A stretch of 41,005 bases of DNA from Pirellulales bacterium (GTDB lineage: Bacteria; Planctomycetota; Planctomycetia; Pirellulales; JAICIG01), in contig DATLUO010000173.1 of the NCBI GenBank assembly GCA_035533075.1, positions 1 through 41,005 on the forward strand. The letters run 5' to 3'. Made by a program: the position numbers and the translations under genes. Positions 1-9,513 of the stretch are shown one piece after another. The notes under the pieces were generated by a model that saw only the letters and a list, made by a program, of their open reading frames with translations, searched no databases and was not told the DNA's origin. The first letter of the stretch is position 1. Each line of letters starts with the position of its first letter.

Positions 1-164
1 TGGCTGGGGCAGAGCTTGGCCATGTTGCGGTTGGCAGTGGTTTACGGTGTCGAGGCCAAGCGATGCCCCGGTTGATTCGGCTTCGGTCCACCACCGGGGC
101 GTCGCCTGGCCGCCGGACGGAATGAACTGCTAGCCTGGCACCGGTCAGGCTCTGCCCCAGCCAC
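1..164. repeat. Nested palindromic repeat, copy 1
   Basis: Outer arms (1-20, reading TGGCTGGGGCAGAGCTTGGC, and about 144-164) are near reverse complements. Inside them a second pair of arms (54-72 and about 94-112, core GATGCCCCGGT / ACCGGGGC) forms another hairpin. The same nested design with nearly the same bases recurs at 19996-20151, so this is a dispersed element. The left end may run past the window edge. It lies just upstream of the heme protein gene. No coding frame inside it looks real. It could be a non-autonomous mobile repeat or a structured RNA/terminator. Confidence 0.75.
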
Positions 165-222
165 CCCCGGTCACCATGCCTATTGACGGGCCAGGAGGCC
201 CTTCCTCCCAGAGACCCAACAA

Positions 223-3200
223 ATGAAACAAACTCTGCGATGCGGCCTGCTGGTTTGGGCTGCAATGGTTTCCTTTGCCACCGCGGCCGAAAACGATTTT
301 CCGCGGCCTTACGACAGCGAGACCGACTTGTCGGCCGTGCGGCTGGCGCCCGATGCGGCCGCCGCGGCGTTTCGCGTGTCCGATGGATTTCACGTCGGCG
401 TGTTCGCGGCCGAGCCCGATGTCTGTAACCCGATCGCCGTGACCTGGGACACGCGCGGCCGGCTGTGGGTGGCCGAGAATTACACATACTCGGAGCAACC
501 GAAGAAGTTCGATCTGGAACTGCGCGACCGCGTGCTGATCTTCACCGACCGCGACGGCGATGGCCGCTTCGACGAGCGCCGCGTGTTTCTCGACGACGCC
601 CAACGGTTGACCAGCGTCGAAGTCGGCCGGGGCGGCGTGTGGCTGATGTGCCCGCCGCGGTTGCTGTTTGTTCCCAACCGCGACGGCGACGACCGCCCCG
701 ACGGACCGGCCGAAACGGTGCTGGAAGGCTTTGATGTGCCACCCGAAAACTATCACAACTTTGCCAACGGCCTGCGTTGGGGACCCGATGGCTGGCTCTA
801 TGGCCGTTGCGGGGCTTCGTCGCCGGGAGAGATACGCCGGGCAGACGCTCCCGAAGCCTATCGCGTGCCGCTGCGCGGCGGCGTGTGGCGCTATCATCCG
901 GTGCTCAAGCAGTTCGAGGCGATTTGCCACGGCACAACGAACCCTTGGGGACACGACTGGGACCGTCTCGGCGAAGCGTTCTTCATCAACACCGTCAACG
1001 GGCATCTCTGGCATACGATCGCCGGCGCCCACTTAGAGCGGCCGCACACGATCAACGCCAATCCGCTGGTCTACGAGCCGATCGAAATGCACGCCGACCA
1101 CTGGCACTTCGACACCGGCAAGGGCTGGACCGACTCGCGCAAGGCCAGCGGCGAGCACGACCGGCTCGGCGGCGGCCACGCCCACGTCGGCATGACCATT
1201 TACTTGGGCCAACAGTGGCCGGCGGCTTATCAAGGCCGGCTGTTTACGCTCAATCAGCACGGGCGACGGATGAACGTCGAGCGGCTGGAGCGTGAGGGGA
1301 GCGGTTACGTCGGAAGGCACGAACCCGACATCTTGCAGTCCGGAGATCCCTGGTTCCGCGGCGTCGAAGTTACCTATGGACCCGATGGCGGCGTGTATCT
1401 CGTCGATTGGAGCGACACGGGCGAATGCCATGAAAACACGGGCGTACACCGCAATTCGGGCCGCATTTACAAGGTCACGTATGGCCGGCCCGAAGCGAAG
1501 CCGGCCGATGATCTCACGCGCCTGGACATCGCGGAACTGGTCGCGATCGAGAGTGGTGCGAACGAATGGCTGGTGCGTGCCGCACGCCGCGAACTGACCG
1601 ATCGAGCGGCCCGTGGCGGCGACGTGCAGCCGGCGGTCGAAGCACTTAACCGGCTGGTCGCATCCGACGATGCTGTGGTGCGCCTACGTGCGATCTGGGC
1701 GCTTACATCGCTGGCCGCCACGTCTCGCTCGCAACTCATGGCCATGCTTGCCGACCACGACGAGCACGTCCGCACTTGGGGCGTCCGTTTGCTGACGGAT
1801 CTTTGGCCGCTCGACACGGCCATGGGTACCTCGCGGGCCGAAGCCGTCGTGCCTGATGAAGAGGTGCTCGCCGCACTGGTCGCGCGAGCTCGCGACGACC
1901 ATTCCGGCCTGGTGCGTCTGGCGTTGGCATCGACGTTGGGACGCTTGCCGATCGCCCTTCGACCGAAGCTGGCCGCGGCACTGCTGGCGCATGACGAGGA
2001 CGTGGCCGACCATAATCTGCCGGCGCTGATCTGGCAGACGTTGATTCCGCTGGCCGACCGCCAACCGCGGCAGCTCTTACCGTTGGCCGTCGATGCCCGG
2101 CTGCCGCAGTTCCGCGTGTGGACCGCGCGACGCCTGGCGGAGCTGGCCGGCAAACAGCCTGAGCTGCTGGCCGAGTTGTTTCGCCGCGTCGTTGACAAGC
2201 AGTATGAAGTGCGGCGCGACGTGGTGTTGGGCGCGGTCGTCGGGCTGGCCGGGCAACGCAAGGCGTCCCAGCCCGATCGCTGGCCGGCCCTACTGGCGTC
2301 GTTCTCGCCGCCGCCGGCCGAAGTGCAAGACGCCCTGCGGACGTTGGGCGTGGTGTTTGGCGACGGTCGGGCCTTGGATGAGGTCCGGCGACTGGCGCTC
2401 GACGACAAAGCCGAGCTCGACCACCGCCGCGCCGCTCTCGAAACGCTGGTCGAAGCCGGTCCGTCGGACTTGCGCCAGGTCTGCGAAAAGCTGCTCAAAG
2501 TGCGGTTTTTGAACACCGCGGCCCTGGCGGGGCTGGCGCGCTTCGACGATCCGGCCATCGGCCGCCAGCTTGCCCGAAGCTATCGAAATTTTCATCATTC
2601 CGAACGGGCGGCCGTGATCGAAACGCTCGTCTCGCGGCCGAGTTTCGCCGGCGAGCTGCTCGACCAGATGGCCGCCGGTGCAATCGCCCGCGGCGACGTG
2701 AGCGCCGTACAGGCCCGGCAGATTCGCAGCTTCGGCGACGCAAAGTTGACCGAGCGACTGGCCGCCGTCTGGGGCGAGCTGCGCGACTCACCACAGGACA
2801 AGCAGCAGCTCATCGACACGCTGAAGCAGCAACTCTCGGCGGCGCGGCTCTCGAACGCCGACAAGAGCCGCGGCCGTGCGATTTTCGCCAAGTCGTGCGC
2901 CACCTGTCACCGGATGTTCGGCACGGGCGGCGAGATCGGCCCCGATTTGACGGGCGGCAACCGCAAGAACCTCGATTACTTGCTTTCCAACATCGTCGAT
3001 CCCAGTGCCGCGGTGAGCAAAGACCATCTCATGTCGGTGCTGCTGCTGAGCGACGGCCGCGTGGTGAACGGCATCGTGCTGGCCGAGACCGAGGCGGCCG
3101 TGACCGTGCAGACCGCGCAAACTCGCCAGGTTATCTCGCGGATCGAAATCGAGGAGCGGTCACCCTCGAAGTTGTCGTTGATGCCCGATGGCCTGTTGCA

Positions 3201-3309
3201 ACCTTTGCAGCCGCGCGACATCGCCGACCTGTTCGGCTATCTCATGAGCGACACGCAGGTGGAGATGGCGGCGAGCGCGGGAGCGTCGAGCGCTGGTGCC
3301 GGGCCATAG
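223..3309 (+). CDS. PVC-type heme-binding CxxCH protein with membrane-bound dehydrogenase domain
   Basis: 1028 aa with an N-terminal signal peptide (cleavage near ATAAEN). The N-terminal half, about residues 45-420, resembles the planctomycete/verrucomicrobial membrane-bound dehydrogenase (beta-propeller) domain, with the characteristic GLRWGPDGWLYG and YGPDGGVYLVDWSDTGECH stretches. Residues of about 430-850 are helical and HEAT-like. The C-terminus is a cytochrome c domain with heme motif CATCH at residues 892-896 followed by GGEIGPDLTGG. Such proteins are exported and thought to oxidise carbohydrate or other substrates by passing electrons to c-type heme; the substrate here is unknown. The start at 223 gives a clean signal peptide. 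It is monocistronic and convergent with the next three genes, four bases away. Confidence 0.93.
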   Translation: MKQTLRCGLLVWAAMVSFATAAENDFPRPYDSETDLSAVRLAPDAAAAAFRVSDGFHVGVFAAEPDVCNPIAVTWDTRGRLWVAENYTYSEQPKKFDLELRDRVLIFTDRDGDGRFDERRVFLDDAQRLTSVEVGRGGVWLMCPPRLLFVPNRDGDDRPDGPAETVLEGFDVPPENYHNFANGLRWGPDGWLYGRCGASSPGEIRRADAPEAYRVPLRGGVWRYHPVLKQFEAICHGTTNPWGHDWDRLGEAFFINTVNGHLWHTIAGAHLERPHTINANPLVYEPIEMHADHWHFDTGKGWTDSRKASGEHDRLGGGHAHVGMTIYLGQQWPAAYQGRLFTLNQHGRRMNVERLEREGSGYVGRHEPDILQSGDPWFRGVEVTYGPDGGVYLVDWSDTGECHENTGVHRNSGRIYKVTYGRPEAKPADDLTRLDIAELVAIESGANEWLVRAARRELTDRAARGGDVQPAVEALNRLVASDDAVVRLRAIWALTSLAATSRSQLMAMLADHDEHVRTWGVRLLTDLWPLDTAMGTSRAEAVVPDEEVLAALVARARDDHSGLVRLALASTLGRLPIALRPKLAAALLAHDEDVADHNLPALIWQTLIPLADRQPRQLLPLAVDARLPQFRVWTARRLAELAGKQPELLAELFRRVVDKQYEVRRDVVLGAVVGLAGQRKASQPDRWPALLASFSPPPAEVQDALRTLGVVFGDGRALDEVRRLALDDKAELDHRRAALETLVEAGPSDLRQVCEKLLKVRFLNTAALAGLARFDDPAIGRQLARSYRNFHHSERAAVIETLVSRPSFAGELLDQMAAGAIARGDVSAVQARQIRSFGDAKLTERLAAVWGELRDSPQDKQQLIDTLKQQLSAARLSNADKSRGRAIFAKSCATCHRMFGTGGEIGPDLTGGNRKNLDYLLSNIVDPSAAVSKDHLMSVLLLSDGRVVNGIVLAETEAAVTVQTAQTRQVISRIEIEERSPSKLSLMPDGLLQPLQPRDIADLFGYLMSDTQVEMAASAGASSAGAGP

Positions 3310-3312
3310 TTA

Positions 3313-3729
3313 TCAGTGTTTTGCCGGCGGAAAGGGACCGTGGACCGCGCAAATGAGTTGCTCGGCAAGAAGCTGCCGGTGCTTAAGCGAATCATTTGTT
3401 TCCGGCTCGCCGAATGCAAGACTTGGTATCTCGGCATGTCCTGGCGCATCGTCATCTGGTTTAGGCACGATTTCAATGCCTGCGGCGCGCAAGTCGCCCG
3501 CGCGCAGTTCCAAGACATAGTAACCGTGCTTGCTCGCCCCCCGGGCCGTTTCGTCCAGTTTCCTGAACTTCGCGCGAAAGACGGAAAGGCCGGTAGTATC
3601 ATCACGGCGAGGCTGAAATGCTTCCGGCAATACCTCGTCGACGCTCTTCACCCAGCCTGTTGACACCGGGACGCGACGATAAAGGACCTCGTCATCTGCG
3701 ATCGTTTCGTGCTCGCCGGGCAGAGGCAT
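3313..3729 (-). CDS. Conserved hypothetical protein, third gene of the TIGR04255 cassette
   Basis: 138 aa, soluble, no signal or membrane segment. The N-terminus MPLPGEHETIADDEVLYRRV and the later DDTTGLSVFRAKF, LRAGDLRAAGIEIVP and GHAEIPSL blocks look like a conserved globular family that I have seen only as hypothetical proteins. It starts 8 bases after the stop of the 145-aa gene, so the three minus-strand genes (4990 to 3313) probably form one transcript. It ends four bases from the convergent heme protein gene, with little room for a separate terminator. Function unknown. Confidence 0.75.
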   Translation of the reverse strand: MPLPGEHETIADDEVLYRRVPVSTGWVKSVDEVLPEAFQPRRDDTTGLSVFRAKFRKLDETARGASKHGYYVLELRAGDLRAAGIEIVPKPDDDAPGHAEIPSLAFGEPETNDSLKHRQLLAEQLICAVHGPFPPAKH

Positions 3730-3737
3730 GTCGCACG

Positions 3738-4175
3738 CTATCTTCGCTCGCTTGCCAGGTAGGCTCTGTAGACCAGTGCCGAATTCCTAAACCCAACAAC
3801 TTCCATTTCACCACGACGATTGACGGTCAGTCTATCGACGCACTGGCCTGATTTCCACTCAAAGACGACGCCGCCGATCGCATCTTGGATGACGTGGGTA
3901 GGAGCGACGGCGCCGTTTTTGCGCAACTGTCTTGCAAGGTTAGATGCTGACGCGATTGCCTGCCCGCTCGGAAGCATGTAGCCATCCTCGTCAAGGCGCT
4001 CCTCGGGGTCGCTATGCTTTGGACCAAGGTCAATTAGCTGGTCCTGCACGTCGTCCCAATCGTGGTCAATCGATGTCAGTGCTGGGGTGGCCAAGCTCTC
4101 CGACAGCGCAACGGTCGTCTTGGCCGCATTGATGGCCGGGCTAGACAGGCTAAGAGCCGACTCGATGGTCTTCAT
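3738..4175 (-). CDS. Hypothetical protein, second gene of the TIGR04255 cassette
   Basis: 145 aa. The first 30 residues are Ala/Ser/Leu-rich. The middle is acidic (DHDWDDVQDQ, DPEERLDEDGYMLPSGQ), and the C-terminal half (HVIQDAIGGVVFEWKSGQCV) is predicted beta-rich. No known family recognised. Its ATG overlaps the stop of the TIGR04255 gene in an ATGA arrangement, implying translational coupling. Codon third positions are less GC-biased than in the flanking genes, hinting at a different origin. Confidence 0.75.
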   Translation of the reverse strand: MKTIESALSLSSPAINAAKTTVALSESLATPALTSIDHDWDDVQDQLIDLGPKHSDPEERLDEDGYMLPSGQAIASASNLARQLRKNGAVAPTHVIQDAIGGVVFEWKSGQCVDRLTVNRRGEMEVVGFRNSALVYRAYLASERR

Positions 4176-4990
4176 TGCGTTCGATTCCAGATCCGTTGGG
4201 CGTATTCAGTCGTCAAATCCGCAAATGCCCTCACAATGGTTTCGTGACCCAAATCGAGACCGGCGAGGAGATCTGTGCCGTCGCTGTGCGCAGGTCCGCG
4301 CGCAGTCAACACGAGCAAGAGAATCGCTTCTGGACCGTCGTTCTTACGCCAAGCGCTTTTTAGCTGCACGTGCAGCCTGCCACGCTGTGGCACTATCTCA
4401 TAGTGCCACTCGCCCCCAAAACTCTCGGCTTTGGTCCCTGCCGGGCTTCCTGGAGAAGCAATCAAATGTCGGAACGGGGCCGCCCATTCGTGAGTGTCCT
4501 TCCACACAGTGCCCATGGGGAGATGATTCAGGTAGGTCACCTCCCATTGGTTTGGGCGAAGGTCACCAAGCTGGTGTTCCGATAAGAAGTGGCTTAGGCG
4601 TGCTGCCGCAGCTTCGAATTCTGGCCTGACGAAATCGTAGCTCGGATATCCGATGCCAGAATCACCAAGCCAATTAAAGGAAAGACGGCCATTCTGAAGC
4701 TGGATCATCCGATCGTTGGAGGCATTGCGCGCTTGCATCCGCAGCGCGATTTCCTGTGTCAACTGGAACTGAACGCCCATGTTTTCCCAGGAAACTACCG
4801 GCTCAAATCGCTCGAATTGGGCAGGCAACGGGGGAGCGTCAGATGCATTCGCCCACTCCTTGCCGAGATAATGAAGAAAGAGGCCCAGGTGGGTGTTGTT
4901 GAATTTAGGGACCGGGTCGAACTGGACGCTCAAAGCAGTTTCGACAACCGGAGGATCCTTGAACTTCGGCAGTCGCTCGACGTCAGCCAT
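4172..4990 (-). CDS. TIGR04255 family protein
   Basis: 272 aa. The opening block (LPKFKDPPVVETALSVQFDP, then LGLFLHYLGKEW) is the hallmark start of the sporadically distributed TIGR04255 family, and the length agrees with that family. No catalytic motif, signal peptide or membrane segment is visible. It is first in a three-gene minus-strand unit with a 4-base overlap to the next gene. The family is known for patchy distribution; its biochemical role is not established. The cassette is visibly AT-richer than the surrounding chromosome, which suggests horizontal acquisition. Confidence 0.85.
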   Translation of the reverse strand: MADVERLPKFKDPPVVETALSVQFDPVPKFNNTHLGLFLHYLGKEWANASDAPPLPAQFERFEPVVSWENMGVQFQLTQEIALRMQARNASNDRMIQLQNGRLSFNWLGDSGIGYPSYDFVRPEFEAAAARLSHFLSEHQLGDLRPNQWEVTYLNHLPMGTVWKDTHEWAAPFRHLIASPGSPAGTKAESFGGEWHYEIVPQRGRLHVQLKSAWRKNDGPEAILLLVLTARGPAHSDGTDLLAGLDLGHETIVRAFADLTTEYAQRIWNRTQ

Positions 4991-5336
4991 GGTCTCAAGG
5001 TCGGGTGTGTTCAGAATGCCTTACCTTAATCGCCGCCCCTCGAAAAGGCAATACATTCGCATGGCGGCTTAATCGATTCTAGCATCCGATGGCATCGAAA
5101 GGCGACCTGACGTTTTTCCCTGTATCGCCGCGATGAGCCGCCGTAAGAAGGTGCTCCCCTTCCTGATGGGCATTTGGTGGCTGAGCACCACGGGGTTCCA
5201 GACTCACTCGCAGCGCAAGCTCGCTTGTCCCACCCTATGCCCGGCTGCTACGATTAACTCGCAGAGGCCGGCACGACGTAGCGGTCGGCCGCCGATTCAT
5301 CCTGTTTGGTCCGGACCTGAGTCCGGTGTTCGGCTG
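4991..5336. other. Intergenic region with dispersed-repeat-like segment
   Basis: 346 bases between the divergent TIGR04255 cassette and the MMPL gene, so promoters for both should lie here. I see no convincing -35/-10 pair. The part at about 5177-5241 (TGGTGGCTGAGCACC, then CGCAAGCTCGCTTGTCCC) resembles a boilerplate repeat and is open in the MMPL frame, which artificially lengthens that frame upstream. No RNA gene seen. Confidence 0.4.
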
Positions 5337-7715
5337 TTGACGATTTACCAGCGTCTGGCAAAGGGCGTTTCACGGTGGTGGCTGCCGGTCATGTTGATGT
5401 GGCTGGGTGTCGCCGCGGGCGTGCGCTATGCCGCGCCACGATGGGATGACGTCACGCGCGACGGCGACCTGGCTTATCTGCCCGACGAAACGGCCAGCGT
5501 TCGCGGCGAGAAACTGCTTCACGAAGCGTTTCCCAACCACCGCTCGAGGAGCCAGATGGTGCTGGTCTGCGAGCGGGCCGACGGACCGCTCACTTCCGAC
5601 GACCGGCGAGCGCTGTTCGACGTCTCGACGCGGTTGGCCGCCGGCGACGACGAGGAGCTGCCGGTAGTCGATGTCTGGTCGCCCTGGACCGAGGTGATCG
5701 GCAAAAAGCTCACCAGCCACGACCGGCACGCGGCCTTGATTGTGCTGCTCATTCGCAATGAATTCATGGCGGTCGACAATATCCGCCTGTTGGCGCGGCT
5801 GCGGGCGCTGGTCGACGAGGTGCGGCACGCGCCCGATTTTCCGCAGGGGCTGCGGCTGGAGATCTCCGGCTCGGCGGCAATCGGCGGCGACATGAACGAC
5901 GCCGCTCAGGAGAGCATCAAGAATACCGAAGCGGCCACGATCGCCCTGGTCGTGGTGATTCTGTTGCTGGTCTATCGGGCACCATTTCTGATCGCCATTC
6001 CGCTGATCACGATCGGCGTATCGATCGTGGTGTCGCTGGGAGTGGTGGCGGCGTTGACCGAGCACTGCGCGCTGCCTCGATGGCAAGTGGTGGGCGGAAA
6101 CCCGACGCTTGAGTGGCTCGACTTCAAAGTGTTCAAGACCAGCAAGATTTTTATCGTGGTGATCTTGTTCGGCTCCGGCACCGATTTCTGCCTGTTTCTG
6201 ATCTCGCGGTTCAAGGAGGAGCTGCAACGCGGGGTCGATCGTGTGCAAGCCGTGACCAACTCGCTGGCCAATGTGGGCGAAGCCCTGGTAGGCAGCGCCA
6301 TGACCACGATCCTGGGCCTGGGCACGATGCTCTTCGCCGATTTCGGCAAGTACCGCAACAGCGGACCGGCCATCGCCATCTGCCTGGCCGTGACGTTGGT
6401 CGCCTGCTTGACGCTGGCCCCCGCCTTGTTGCGGGCCATGAGCCGTTTCGTATTCTGGCCCTTCACGCCGGCCGTCCGTGCGGCTACTGGGCCGAGCGAA
6501 ACCGAGACCGAGGGCGTGGCGCTGGGCGGTCTGTGGCAAAAGATCAGCCGCGGCATCATCGCCCGGCCGGGGCTGATCCTGACGGTGAGTTGCTTGGCGA
6601 TGGTGCCCTTGGCCTATCACGGCCTGTCGGTGCCCGTCACCTACGATCTGTTGGAAGAATTGCCGCGCACTTGCACCAGCGTGGTCGGCACGGAGCTGCT
6701 CAAACAGCACTTTCCGGCCGGCGACATGGCGCCGATCACGGTCCTGGCCGAGCGGAGCGACGCCGAATTCGACTCGCGCCAAGGGATGAAGCAGATCGCG
6801 GGCCTCACCAAGCTGCTCTACGACCTGCGCGGCGTGGAAAGCGTGCGCAGCCTAAGCGAGCCGCTGGGCGACAAGCCGGGAGCGCTGCGCCTGGCGAAGC
6901 TGGCGGTGCTCCGCCATCCGCGCACAAAATCGCTCTACCTGGCCCAGTCGGAAAAGCTGGCCGGACAAGTCACGCGTTTCGACGTCATCACGCATTACGA
7001 CCCGTTTTCGATCGAAGCCGCCGACCTGCTCGACCGCATCGACCGCCGGCTCGACAAGCTGACTCAGGACGAAGCATCGGTCTGGCACGGCACGAATTTC
7101 GTCTATGCCGGAACGACCGCCGGCGTGCGCGATCTCAAGGCGGTGACGCTCAGCGATCAGTGGCTCATCGAACGGCTGGTGGTGATCGCCGTGCTGGCGG
7201 TGCTGATCGTCATTCTGAGGCGGCCGTTGATCTGTGTCTATTTGATCGTGACGGTGCTCTTCAGCTACCTGGTGACGATCGGGGCCACGGAGTTGGTGTT
7301 CTCCAGCATTTCTCAGCCGTATACGGGCCTCGATTGGAAGGTGCCGATCTTCTTGTTCGTGATCCTTACGGCCATCGGCGAAGATTACAATATCTATCTG
7401 GTGACGCGGGTGCTGGAAGAACAGCGCCGGCACGGGCTGGTTGAGGGGCTGCGAGTCGCCGTGGTCCGCACCGGCGGCATCATCACGAGTTGCGGCGTGA
7501 TTATGTCCGGCACGTTCATTTCGATGATGTTCGGCTCGCTGCGGGGCATTTCGGAGCTGGGTTTTGCCCTGAGCCTGGGCGTGCTGCTCGACACGTTGGT
7601 GGTGCGGACCGTGCTGGTTCCGGCGTTCCTGGCGCTGGTTTACCGCTGGCGCGAGGCCGTGCCCGAACCGGCCCTCGAACCGCCTCGCGACGGCGAATGG
7701 GCCGGCGGGGGATAG
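5337..7715 (+). CDS. MMPL/RND-family transporter
   Basis: About 792 aa from a TTG at 5337. The frame is open from 5133, but the first 68 codons are repeat-like and the family-like sequence begins at LTIYQRLAKGVSRWW. There are two halves, each with one membrane helix, a large external domain and a five-helix bundle. The first helix is at about residues 14-33. The core motifs GSGTDFCLFLISRFKEEL (near 279) and AIGEDYNIYLVTR (near 680) carry the acidic residues used for proton coupling in MmpL-type proteins. It sits in the cytoplasmic membrane and probably exports lipids or other hydrophobic compounds; substrate unknown. No periplasmic adaptor or outer-membrane gene adjoins it. The start is uncertain (CTG 5334 or ATG 5133 are alternatives). 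Confidence 0.9.
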   Translation: MTIYQRLAKGVSRWWLPVMLMWLGVAAGVRYAAPRWDDVTRDGDLAYLPDETASVRGEKLLHEAFPNHRSRSQMVLVCERADGPLTSDDRRALFDVSTRLAAGDDEELPVVDVWSPWTEVIGKKLTSHDRHAALIVLLIRNEFMAVDNIRLLARLRALVDEVRHAPDFPQGLRLEISGSAAIGGDMNDAAQESIKNTEAATIALVVVILLLVYRAPFLIAIPLITIGVSIVVSLGVVAALTEHCALPRWQVVGGNPTLEWLDFKVFKTSKIFIVVILFGSGTDFCLFLISRFKEELQRGVDRVQAVTNSLANVGEALVGSAMTTILGLGTMLFADFGKYRNSGPAIAICLAVTLVACLTLAPALLRAMSRFVFWPFTPAVRAATGPSETETEGVALGGLWQKISRGIIARPGLILTVSCLAMVPLAYHGLSVPVTYDLLEELPRTCTSVVGTELLKQHFPAGDMAPITVLAERSDAEFDSRQGMKQIAGLTKLLYDLRGVESVRSLSEPLGDKPGALRLAKLAVLRHPRTKSLYLAQSEKLAGQVTRFDVITHYDPFSIEAADLLDRIDRRLDKLTQDEASVWHGTNFVYAGTTAGVRDLKAVTLSDQWLIERLVVIAVLAVLIVILRRPLICVYLIVTVLFSYLVTIGATELVFSSISQPYTGLDWKVPIFLFVILTAIGEDYNIYLVTRVLEEQRRHGLVEGLRVAVVRTGGIITSCGVIMSGTFISMMFGSLRGISELGFALSLGVLLDTLVVRTVLVPAFLALVYRWREAVPEPALEPPRDGEWAGGG

Positions 7716-7775
7716 CTGCGGACTTACGTCGGCCGTACAATCCAGGCATCGAAAATCCAAAACTCGAACAAGCCC

Positions 7776-8327
7776 ATGCCCACACCACCCCTCGCTGAAA
7801 CCCTTGCCGGCGTTCCGCTGTTTGCCGGTTTCAACCCGGACGATCTCGACAGCTTGTTGAAGAGCTTCGAAGAAGTCTCGTACCCGGCCGACGGTATCGT
7901 GTTTCGCGCCGGCGAGCAGGATCCGGCGCTCTATCTGATCATCAGCGGCGCGGTCGAAATCGTACTCGACGTGCCGGGCGGCCAGGAAGCGGTGATCGCG
8001 ACGCTTGAACCGAAAAACGTCTTCGGCGAGAGCAGCTTCTTTCATCCCGCCCCGCACAGTGCCACGGCCCGCTGTCCGCGGGCGAGCACGCTCATGCGGC
8101 TGTCGCGCCGCGAATACGAGCGCTTGCTCGATGCCGGATCGTTGGCGGCCTTTCGTTTGGCGACGGCGGCGGCGGAGATTCTGGCGGCCCGGCTGCAAGC
8201 CACCGACAAATGGACCGCGGATCTGCTGAGCGAAGAAAACCAGCAACTCGCGGCGACCTGGCGCCGGTTTCGAGAGCAGATCGGCGTCTCGTTCGATTTT
8301 CCGCATGGGTTCGTGCATCCGTACTAA
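7776..8327 (+). CDS. Cyclic nucleotide-binding domain protein (Crp-like sensor domain)
   Basis: 183 aa. Residues 10-125 form a cNMP-binding beta-roll: [34 protein letters not shown] and NVFGESSFF before a short helical phosphate-binding segment. The C-terminal 50 residues are helical, with no helix-turn-helix, so it is a sensor or scaffold rather than a classical Crp/Fnr regulator. It lies 60 bases after the MMPL gene and 14 bases before the aldolase gene, so all three may be co-transcribed. The upstream bases 7739-7765 include a fragment of the AATCCAAAA-type repeat. The ligand (cAMP, cGMP or none) cannot be told. Confidence 0.85.
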   Translation: MPTPPLAETLAGVPLFAGFNPDDLDSLLKSFEEVSYPADGIVFRAGEQDPALYLIISGAVEIVLDVPGGQEAVIATLEPKNVFGESSFFHPAPHSATARCPRASTLMRLSRREYERLLDAGSLAAFRLATAAAEILAARLQATDKWTADLLSEENQQLAATWRRFREQIGVSFDFPHGFVHPY

Positions 8328-8341
8328 CCATGGAGCCCTCG

Positions 8342-9139
8342 ATGAAAACCAACCCCGTCAAACGCCTGCTGCGCGAAGGGAAGCCGACGTTCGGCACCTG
8401 GCTGTCGCTGGGCGACCTGTATGCCACTCGCGTGCTGGCCCGCAGCGGCTTCGACTGGCTGACGCTCGATATGGAGCACTCGCCGATCGACTGGTCGCAG
8501 GCGGCCACGGTTTTTGCCGCCATCGCCGACGCCGGCTGCGTGCCGCTGGCCCGCGTGCCCAAGGGGAACCACGACTACATCAAGCGCGTGCTCGACGGCG
8601 GCGCCTGGGGCATCGTGGTGCCGATGGTCGACACGGTCGAGCAGGCCCAGATCGCGGTCCGCGCCGCCAAGTATCCGCCGGTCGGCAATCGCAGCCTCGG
8701 CGGCGGCATGCACGCCATGAACTTCGACACTTCGTCGGGCGAATACTTCCGCAAAGCCAACGACGAGATCCTGGTGGTGTTGCAGACCGAAAGCCCCACC
8801 GGCGTGCGCAACGCCGAAGCGATCTACAGCCTGCCGGGCGTCGATGCCATCTTCGTCGGCCCCGTCGATCTGCGGGCCAACATGCGGTCGGCCGACGGAC
8901 GCGAGGCCGGCGACGCCGAACTGGAAGAGATGCTGGCCCGTGTGGTGGCGGCTGGCAAAAAGGTCGGCACGCCGACCGGCATGCATACCATGGATCCCAA
9001 AGCGGCTCTGGCCCGCGCCGAGCAAGGGATGCAGTTCATCGCCATCGGCAGCGAATTGCGGTTCATGACGCAGCGTGCCCTGGAGGTGATTCGCGCGGTG
9101 CGGCCGGAGCTGGGCGACAAAGACCTGGCGCGATATTGA
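8342..9139 (+). CDS. HpcH/HpaI family aldolase
   Basis: 265 aa TIM-barrel class II pyruvate aldolase. DMEHSPID (residues 43-50, general base His46), [11 protein letters not shown] with the metal-ligand Glu, and [12 protein letters not shown] with the metal-ligand Asp are all present. Such enzymes reversibly cleave 2-keto-3-deoxy acids to pyruvate and an aldehyde; the length and [14 protein letters not shown] segments resemble 2-keto-3-deoxy-rhamnonate or HpaI-like members. The ATG at 8342 has GGAG at a good distance; an ATG at 8330 is the alternative. The Rieske gene follows after 3 bases, so the two are an operon. Confidence 0.9.
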   Translation: MKTNPVKRLLREGKPTFGTWLSLGDLYATRVLARSGFDWLTLDMEHSPIDWSQAATVFAAIADAGCVPLARVPKGNHDYIKRVLDGGAWGIVVPMVDTVEQAQIAVRAAKYPPVGNRSLGGGMHAMNFDTSSGEYFRKANDEILVVLQTESPTGVRNAEAIYSLPGVDAIFVGPVDLRANMRSADGREAGDAELEEMLARVVAAGKKVGTPTGMHTMDPKAALARAEQGMQFIAIGSELRFMTQRALEVIRAVRPELGDKDLARY

Positions 9140-9142
9140 GCG

Positions 9143-9472
9143 ATGGCCGAGTTCGTTACCATTACGAAAGCCGGCTCGATTCCCGAGGGGCAGGGCGCGA
9201 CGTTCGTGGTCAACGGCCGGCTGGTGGCGGTGTTCTATGAGAAGGGGCAATATCACGCCATCGACGACCTTTGTCCGCACATGGGGGCGTCGCTGGGCGC
9301 GGGCGAGGTCTGCGACGGCGTGGTTACTTGCCCGTGGCACGCTTGGCGATTCAGCGTCTGCGACGGCACCTGGCGCGACAACCCGAAGCTCAAGATCGAG
9401 CACTTCGAGGTGCGGGTCGTGGGCGACGAGGTGCAAGTCTACGTGCCAGAGAAGAAGGCGGCGGCGGGGTAG
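9143..9472 (+). CDS. Rieske-type [2Fe-2S] ferredoxin (NirD-like)
   Basis: 109 aa, a single Rieske domain. Cluster ligands are Cys44/His46 in CPHMG and Cys63/His66 in CPWHAWRF. Length and layout match the small NirD/bphF-like ferredoxins that pass electrons to an oxygenase or reductase. No oxygenase is encoded nearby; the only partner in the operon is the aldolase 3 bases upstream, so the electron acceptor is unknown. It is cytosolic, with no signal. Confidence 0.93.
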   Translation: MAEFVTITKAGSIPEGQGATFVVNGRLVAVFYEKGQYHAIDDLCPHMGASLGAGEVCDGVVTCPWHAWRFSVCDGTWRDNPKLKIEHFEVRVVGDEVQVYVPEKKAAAG

Positions 9473-9513
9473 GTCTACTTGCCCAATCAGGCCGCTAGTC
9501 CTATCTTAGCGCT

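Noticed and set aside
5370-6782. Long open frame antisense to the MMPL gene
   Set aside because: It is a product of high-GC codon bias in the real gene; it is His/Gln/Arg-rich with no recognisable domain or start context.
6852-8318. Long antisense frame spanning the MMPL and cNMP genes
   Set aside because: It crosses two confident plus-strand genes and has composition typical of a shadow frame.
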